Source of the DNA: Pseudomonadota bacterium
GTDB lineage: Bacteria > Pseudomonadota > Gammaproteobacteria > Competibacterales > Competibacteraceae
Direction of reading: 5' to 3'
Length of the DNA: 9,925 nt
Assembly (NCBI GenBank): GCA_018262135.1
Contig: JAGTSD010000096.1
Coordinates: 1-9,925 of the forward strand
Part shown: positions 5,331-9,925 of the stretch, in pieces
Numbering within the stretch: position 1 is the stretch's first letter
Layout: each line of letters starts with the position of its first letter
Position numbers and translations under genes: made by a program
The notes under the pieces: generated by a model
Told to the model about the DNA's origin: nothing
What the model saw: only the letters and a program-made list of their open reading frames with translations
The model's database searches: none

Positions 5331-6506
5331 ATGCACGAAGCCCAGAACCCCATCATCTTTTCGCTATTCCTGATTTTCACCGGTGCGGCGCTATTCGCCA
5401 CGCTGGCGCTGTACGCCCGCCAGGCATTGCCGATCGCCTACATCGTGCTGGGCATTTTCATCGGGCCTTACGGATTTGGGCTGATCGCCAATGCCTCGGT
5501 CATCGAGGAAATGGCCCAGATCGGCATCATGTTCCTGCTGTTTCTGCTGGGGCTGGACCTGTCGCCGCAGCGGCTGGTGCAAATGCTACGCAAGGCCACT
5601 ATGATCACGCTCGGCACCTCGCTGGTGTTCGCGGTGATGGGCGGAGGGGTGGCGTGGCTGTTCGGCTACACCCCCGGCGAAAGCCTGCTGGTCGGCGCGG
5701 CGATGACCTTCTCCAGCACCATCATCGGTCTCAAGCTGCTGCCGACCCGCACCCTGCACCACCAGCACACCGGGGAGATCATCATCAGCATCCTGTTGTT
5801 GCAGGACCTGCTGGCGATCGCCGTCCTGCTGCTGCTGGAAGGACTGGGCGGGCGCGGTTCCTCGCTGCAGGGGCTGGGCCTGCTGATCGTCACCCTGCCG
5901 CTGCTGCTGGGTTTGGCCTGGCTGGCCTCGCGCTACGTGCTGATCCCGCTGATCCACCGATTTGACAAGATTCGCGAGTACATCTTCCTGATCGCCATCG
6001 GCTGGTGCCTGTGCATCTCGCAGGTGGCTGCGCTGCTGGGCCTGTCCTACGCCATCGGCGCCTTCATCGGGGGAGTGGCACTGGCCACCAGTCCCATTGC
6101 GCTGTACATCGCCGAGAGCCTCCGGCCGTTGCGCGATTTTTTCCTGGTGCTGTTCTTCTTCTCGCTGGGCGCGGGTTTCGACCTGGGCATGCTGGACGCG
6201 GTGTTCGTGCCGACTCTGCTGCTGGGCACGTTGCTGATGGTGGCCAAGCCCTGGCTGTTTCGCGCCTTCCTGCAATGGGCCGGCGAACGGCCGCGCATCG
6301 CCATGGAGGTCGGGGTGCGGCTAGGCCAGGTCAGCGAGTTCGCCCTGTTGATCGCGGTGCTGGCCGAGCAGAGTCAGTTGATCGGCCGCGAGGCGTCCTA
6401 TCTGGTGCAGGCGACTACCCTGCTGACCTTTATCGCCTCGACCTATTACCTGGTGCTGACCTATCCGACCCCGGTGGCGATTTCCGACCGCCTGCGCCGG
6501 GATTGA
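5331..6506 (+). CDS. Kef-type (CPA2) cation:proton antiporter, membrane domain only
   Basis: A 391-residue polytopic membrane protein of the Na+/H+ exchanger domain family (PF00999), CPA2 branch, expected to exchange K+ or Na+ for H+ across the inner membrane. Characteristic pieces are [15 protein letters not shown] (68-82), [21 protein letters not shown] (128-148), the ion-site QD at 158-159 in [21 protein letters not shown] (241-252) and [14 protein letters not shown] (332-345). KefB and KefC are about 600 residues and carry a C-terminal nucleotide-binding RCK/TrkA-N domain. Here the chain stops right after the last helix (ISDRLRRD), so that regulatory domain is absent. ATG 5331 is preferred, with AGGA at 5316-5319 and a membrane segment close behind; ATG 5274 is in frame but adds a non-conserved polar stretch. 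It is divergent from ubiC, with no obvious partner gene. Ion specificity is unknown. Confidence 0.9.
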   Translation: MHEAQNPIIFSLFLIFTGAALFATLALYARQALPIAYIVLGIFIGPYGFGLIANASVIEEMAQIGIMFLLFLLGLDLSPQRLVQMLRKATMITLGTSLVFAVMGGGVAWLFGYTPGESLLVGAAMTFSSTIIGLKLLPTRTLHHQHTGEIIISILLLQDLLAIAVLLLLEGLGGRGSSLQGLGLLIVTLPLLLGLAWLASRYVLIPLIHRFDKIREYIFLIAIGWCLCISQVAALLGLSYAIGAFIGGVALATSPIALYIAESLRPLRDFFLVLFFFSLGAGFDLGMLDAVFVPTLLLGTLLMVAKPWLFRAFLQWAGERPRIAMEVGVRLGQVSEFALLIAVLAEQSQLIGREASYLVQATTLLTFIASTYYLVLTYPTPVAISDRLRRD

Positions 6507-6562
6507 CCGTGTTCGCAACCGCGCCCGGATCCGAACCGGCCCGCTGCCGCTGTAATAATCGT

Positions 6563-6591
6563 TTGGCGTATACCGGGATTTTTCCTATAAT
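6563..6591 (+). promoter_or_regulatory. Sigma70-type promoter for tkt
   Basis: TTGGCG at 6563-6568 (four of six -35 bases) is separated by exactly 17 bases from a perfect TATAAT at 6586-6591. Transcription would start near 6598, giving a leader of about 148 bases before the transketolase ATG. This is the best promoter match in the window. Confidence 0.7.
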
Positions 6592-6618
6592 CGCCGCCAT
6601 TTTTCGGCCGACACCGAT

Positions 6619-6633
6619 CCCCAAAGGGGTTTT
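6619..6633 (+). other. Compact hairpin and T-run in the tkt leader
   Basis: CCCC-AAA-GGGG followed directly by TTTT lies about 20 bases after the predicted transcription start. An alternative pairing, CCAAA with TTTGG (6621-6635), overlaps it. It resembles a miniature attenuator, but the 4-base stem is too short for a convincing terminator. The rest of the leader to 6745 shows no riboswitch I recognise. Confidence 0.25.
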
Positions 6634-6745
6634 GGCGCGACTGGACATCCCTCGTGATCTCTCCGGTGAACGTCCCAGCAAGAGCGACGCGCGCAGCCAG
6701 CGGCATTTCCCCGGTACTTTGATGCTGACGTTTAGGAGAGAGCTC

Positions 6746-8851
6746 ATGCCCTCGCGTAGTGAATTGGCCGCCCGTCGCCTGGGGGACCCCGTGATCGTCG
6801 AACCGATCGCTCCCACCCCCGCCGTTCGGGAGATCGTCACCCCTTCGCGCCGCGAACTGGCCAACGCCATCCGCGCCCTGAGCATGGATGCCGTGCAACG
6901 GGCCGAATCCGGCCATCCCGGCGCGCCGATGGGTATGGCGGATTTCGGCATGGTGTTGTGGAACGACTTTCTGCGGCACAATCCCGCCAATCCCAAATGG
7001 TTCAACCGCGACCGTCTGATCCTGTCCAACGGTCACGGCTCGATGCTGCTGTACTCCCTGCTGCACCTGAGCGGCTACGATCTGACCCTCGACGATCTGC
7101 GCGACTTCCGCCAGTTGGGTTCCCGCACGCCGGGCCATCCCGAATACGGGCGCACTGCCGGCGTGGAAACCACCACTGGGCCGCTGGGCCAGGGGTTGGC
7201 GAACGGTGTCGGCATGGCGCTGGCCGAGCGAGCGCTGGCCACTCGCTTTAACCGCCCCGGTTTTCCCATCGTTGACCATTACACCTATGTGATTGTCGGC
7301 GACGGCTGCCTGATGGAAGGCATCTCTTCCGAGGCGTGTTCGCTGGCCGGCACCTGGGGGCTGGGCAAACTGATCTGCCTGTACGACGACAACGGCATCT
7401 CCATTGATGGACCGGTGCGGGGCTGGTTCAGCGAAGATGTCCCCAGGCGCTTCGAGGCCTTCGGCTGGCACGTGATTCCAAACGTGGATGGCCACGATCC
7501 CGAAGCGGTCCACCAAGCTATCGATCAGGCGCGGGCCTTTCACGAGAGCCCGACCCTGATCTGTTGTAAAACCACCATCGCCTGGGGTTCGCCGAACAAG
7601 GGCGGCAGCGAAAAATCACATGGCGCCCCACTCGGCGCGGCAGAAGTGGCCGCGACGCGCGAAAACATCGGCTGGAAACACGAACCCTTTGTGATTCCGC
7701 CGGAGTTTTATCGCGCCTTCGACGCCCGCGCCAGAGGGGCGGCATGGGAAGGTGAATGGAACGAGTTGTTCAGCCGTTATCGGGTGAAGTATCCCGAGGT
7801 GGCGGCGGAGTTCGAACGGCGGCTGGCCTGCGGCTTTCCCCCTGACTGGGAGGAACTGGCCTGGAACTTCATTCAGGCCACGCAGGAACGGCGCGAGGAC
7901 ATCGCGACTCGGGTCGCTTCCCAGCGCGCGCTTGAAGCGTATGGTCCCCATTTTCCCAGCCTGGTCGGCGGCTCGGCGGATCTCACCGAATCCACCGGCA
8001 TCCCCTGGGTCGGTTGCCGTCCGGTCGATTTCCAACATCCCGACGGGAATCTGATCTATTACGGCGCCCGCGAATTTGCGATGGACGCCATTATGAATGG
8101 CTTGGCGCTGCACGGTGGCTACGTGCCGTTCGGCGGCACTTTCCTGATGTTCGCCGACTACGGCCGCAGCGCCATCCGCATGTCGGCCCTGATGAAACTG
8201 CGCTGCATGTTCGTGCTGACCCACGACTCCATCGGCGTGGGCGGCGATGGTCCGACCCACCAGCCGGTCGAGCATGTCGCCAGCCTGCGGATCATTCCCG
8301 ACCTGTCGGTGTGGCGAACCTGCGACACCACGGAAACCGCCGTGGCCTGGAAAGCGGCGCTCGACCGGGTCAACGGCCCGACCGCCCTGATTTTCACTCG
8401 CCAGAAGCTGCCGCACCAGGATCGTTCTCCCGAACAGGTGCGGGCCATTGCCCGGGGCGGTTACGTGCTGCTCGACTGCGGGGATGAACCGGAAGCCATC
8501 CTCATCGCTACCGGTTCCGAGGTGCAACTGGCGGTCGCTGCCGCCCGGCAACTGAACGGCCAGGGCCGGCGGGTTCGCGTCGTCTCCATGCCCTCGGTGG
8601 ACGTGTTCGACGCGCAGGATGCCGCCTGGCGCGAATCGGTGCTGCCGGCGGCGGTCACCCGGCGCGTGGTGGTGGAGGCCGGCGTGACCGCGCCCTGGTA
8701 CAAATACGCGGGCCCACAAGGTACGGTGCTCGGCATCGACTGCTTCGGCGAATCCGGTCCGCCCGAGGTGATTTTCCAGCATTTCGGGTTCACCGCCGAA
8801 GGAGTGGTCGCCGCTGTGGAGGCCCTGTTTAAGTCCGGCGCCACTTTTTGA
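6746..8851 (+). CDS. tkt: Transketolase
   Basis: A 701-residue thiamine-diphosphate enzyme that moves two-carbon ketol units between sugar phosphates in the pentose phosphate and Calvin cycles. The TPP-binding motif runs from GDG (185-187) to N216 in YDDN. Active-site histidines align with E. coli TktA: H57 (SGHPGAP), H97 (NGHGS), H131 (TPGHPE), H292 (SHGAPLG) and H505 (THQPVE). The catalytic Glu is E443 in YYGAREFAM. Substrate-phosphate residues R389, S416, H493 and R552 are kept, so it should be active. It has about 31 residues more at the N-terminus than TktA, where MPSRSELA is echoed by TPSRRELA at 32-39. ATG 6746 is fixed by AGGAGAG at 6734-6740; the in-frame ATG 6722 lacks such a site. 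gapA follows after 86 bases. Confidence 0.97.
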   Translation: MPSRSELAARRLGDPVIVEPIAPTPAVREIVTPSRRELANAIRALSMDAVQRAESGHPGAPMGMADFGMVLWNDFLRHNPANPKWFNRDRLILSNGHGSMLLYSLLHLSGYDLTLDDLRDFRQLGSRTPGHPEYGRTAGVETTTGPLGQGLANGVGMALAERALATRFNRPGFPIVDHYTYVIVGDGCLMEGISSEACSLAGTWGLGKLICLYDDNGISIDGPVRGWFSEDVPRRFEAFGWHVIPNVDGHDPEAVHQAIDQARAFHESPTLICCKTTIAWGSPNKGGSEKSHGAPLGAAEVAATRENIGWKHEPFVIPPEFYRAFDARARGAAWEGEWNELFSRYRVKYPEVAAEFERRLACGFPPDWEELAWNFIQATQERREDIATRVASQRALEAYGPHFPSLVGGSADLTESTGIPWVGCRPVDFQHPDGNLIYYGAREFAMDAIMNGLALHGGYVPFGGTFLMFADYGRSAIRMSALMKLRCMFVLTHDSIGVGGDGPTHQPVEHVASLRIIPDLSVWRTCDTTETAVAWKAALDRVNGPTALIFTRQKLPHQDRSPEQVRAIARGGYVLLDCGDEPEAILIATGSEVQLAVAAARQLNGQGRRVRVVSMPSVDVFDAQDAAWRESVLPAAVTRRVVVEAGVTAPWYKYAGPQGTVLGIDCFGESGPPEVIFQHFGFTAEGVVAAVEALFKSGATF

Positions 8852-8871
8852 TGAATAAGGTTTAAACTTGA

Positions 8872-9925
<1,054 letters not shown>

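Noticed and set aside
6005..6745. Open frame extending about 247 codons upstream of transketolase, overlapping the antiporter
   Set aside because: It is an out-of-frame shadow of the antiporter gene. The ribosome binding site at 6734-6740, the promoter at 6563-6591 and homology all place the real start at 6746.

Overview
The window is an ordinary, GC-rich chromosomal housekeeping region with no gap over 300 bases lacking a gene. The joint presence of chorismate lyase (UbiC) and UbiA points to a ubiquinone-making proteobacterium, most likely a gammaproteobacterium. The transketolase and class I GAPDH are close to the Escherichia coli proteins and fit the same placement. The species cannot be named from the sequence alone. 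No rRNA, tRNA, CRISPR array, insertion sequence or phage gene is visible.

Layout. On the minus strand, 1-759 holds the 5' end of a pirin-family gene, cut by the window edge, preceded by azoR (FMN-dependent NADH-azoreductase/quinone reductase). A LysR-type regulator (854-1801, plus) is divergent from azoR; two inverted repeats in their shared 94-base gap are candidate operators. A minus-strand Dps-family ferritin (1821-2294) follows tail to tail, with its own AT-rich upstream region. Next comes a minus-strand run that reads, in transcription order, ubiC (to 4547), ubiA (4537-3656), an ABM-domain small monooxygenase (3621-3295) and an alpha/beta hydrolase (3270-2404). Spacing of 9-34 bases suggests one transcript. 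A membrane-only CPA2/Kef-type cation:proton antiporter (5331-6506, plus) diverges from ubiC. It is followed by a good sigma70-type promoter, a roughly 150-base leader, transketolase (6746-8851) and nearly complete gapA (8938 to the edge), which look like the start of a central-carbon operon.

Functional picture. ubiC and ubiA catalyse the first two committed steps of ubiquinone synthesis. The ABM protein belongs to a fold that includes quinol monooxygenases, and AzoR reduces quinones, so the left two thirds has a loose quinone/redox-stress theme, with Dps as oxidative protection; this linkage is inference. The right third is pentose-phosphate/Calvin-type and glycolytic metabolism.

I found no convincing new multi-gene system. 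The most notable unexplained structures are two related heptad-repeat arrays sitting on the stop codons at both flanks of the alpha/beta hydrolase, a strong GNRA-capped hairpin between tkt and gapA, and a 31-residue N-terminal extension of transketolase that looks like a partial duplication of its own start.
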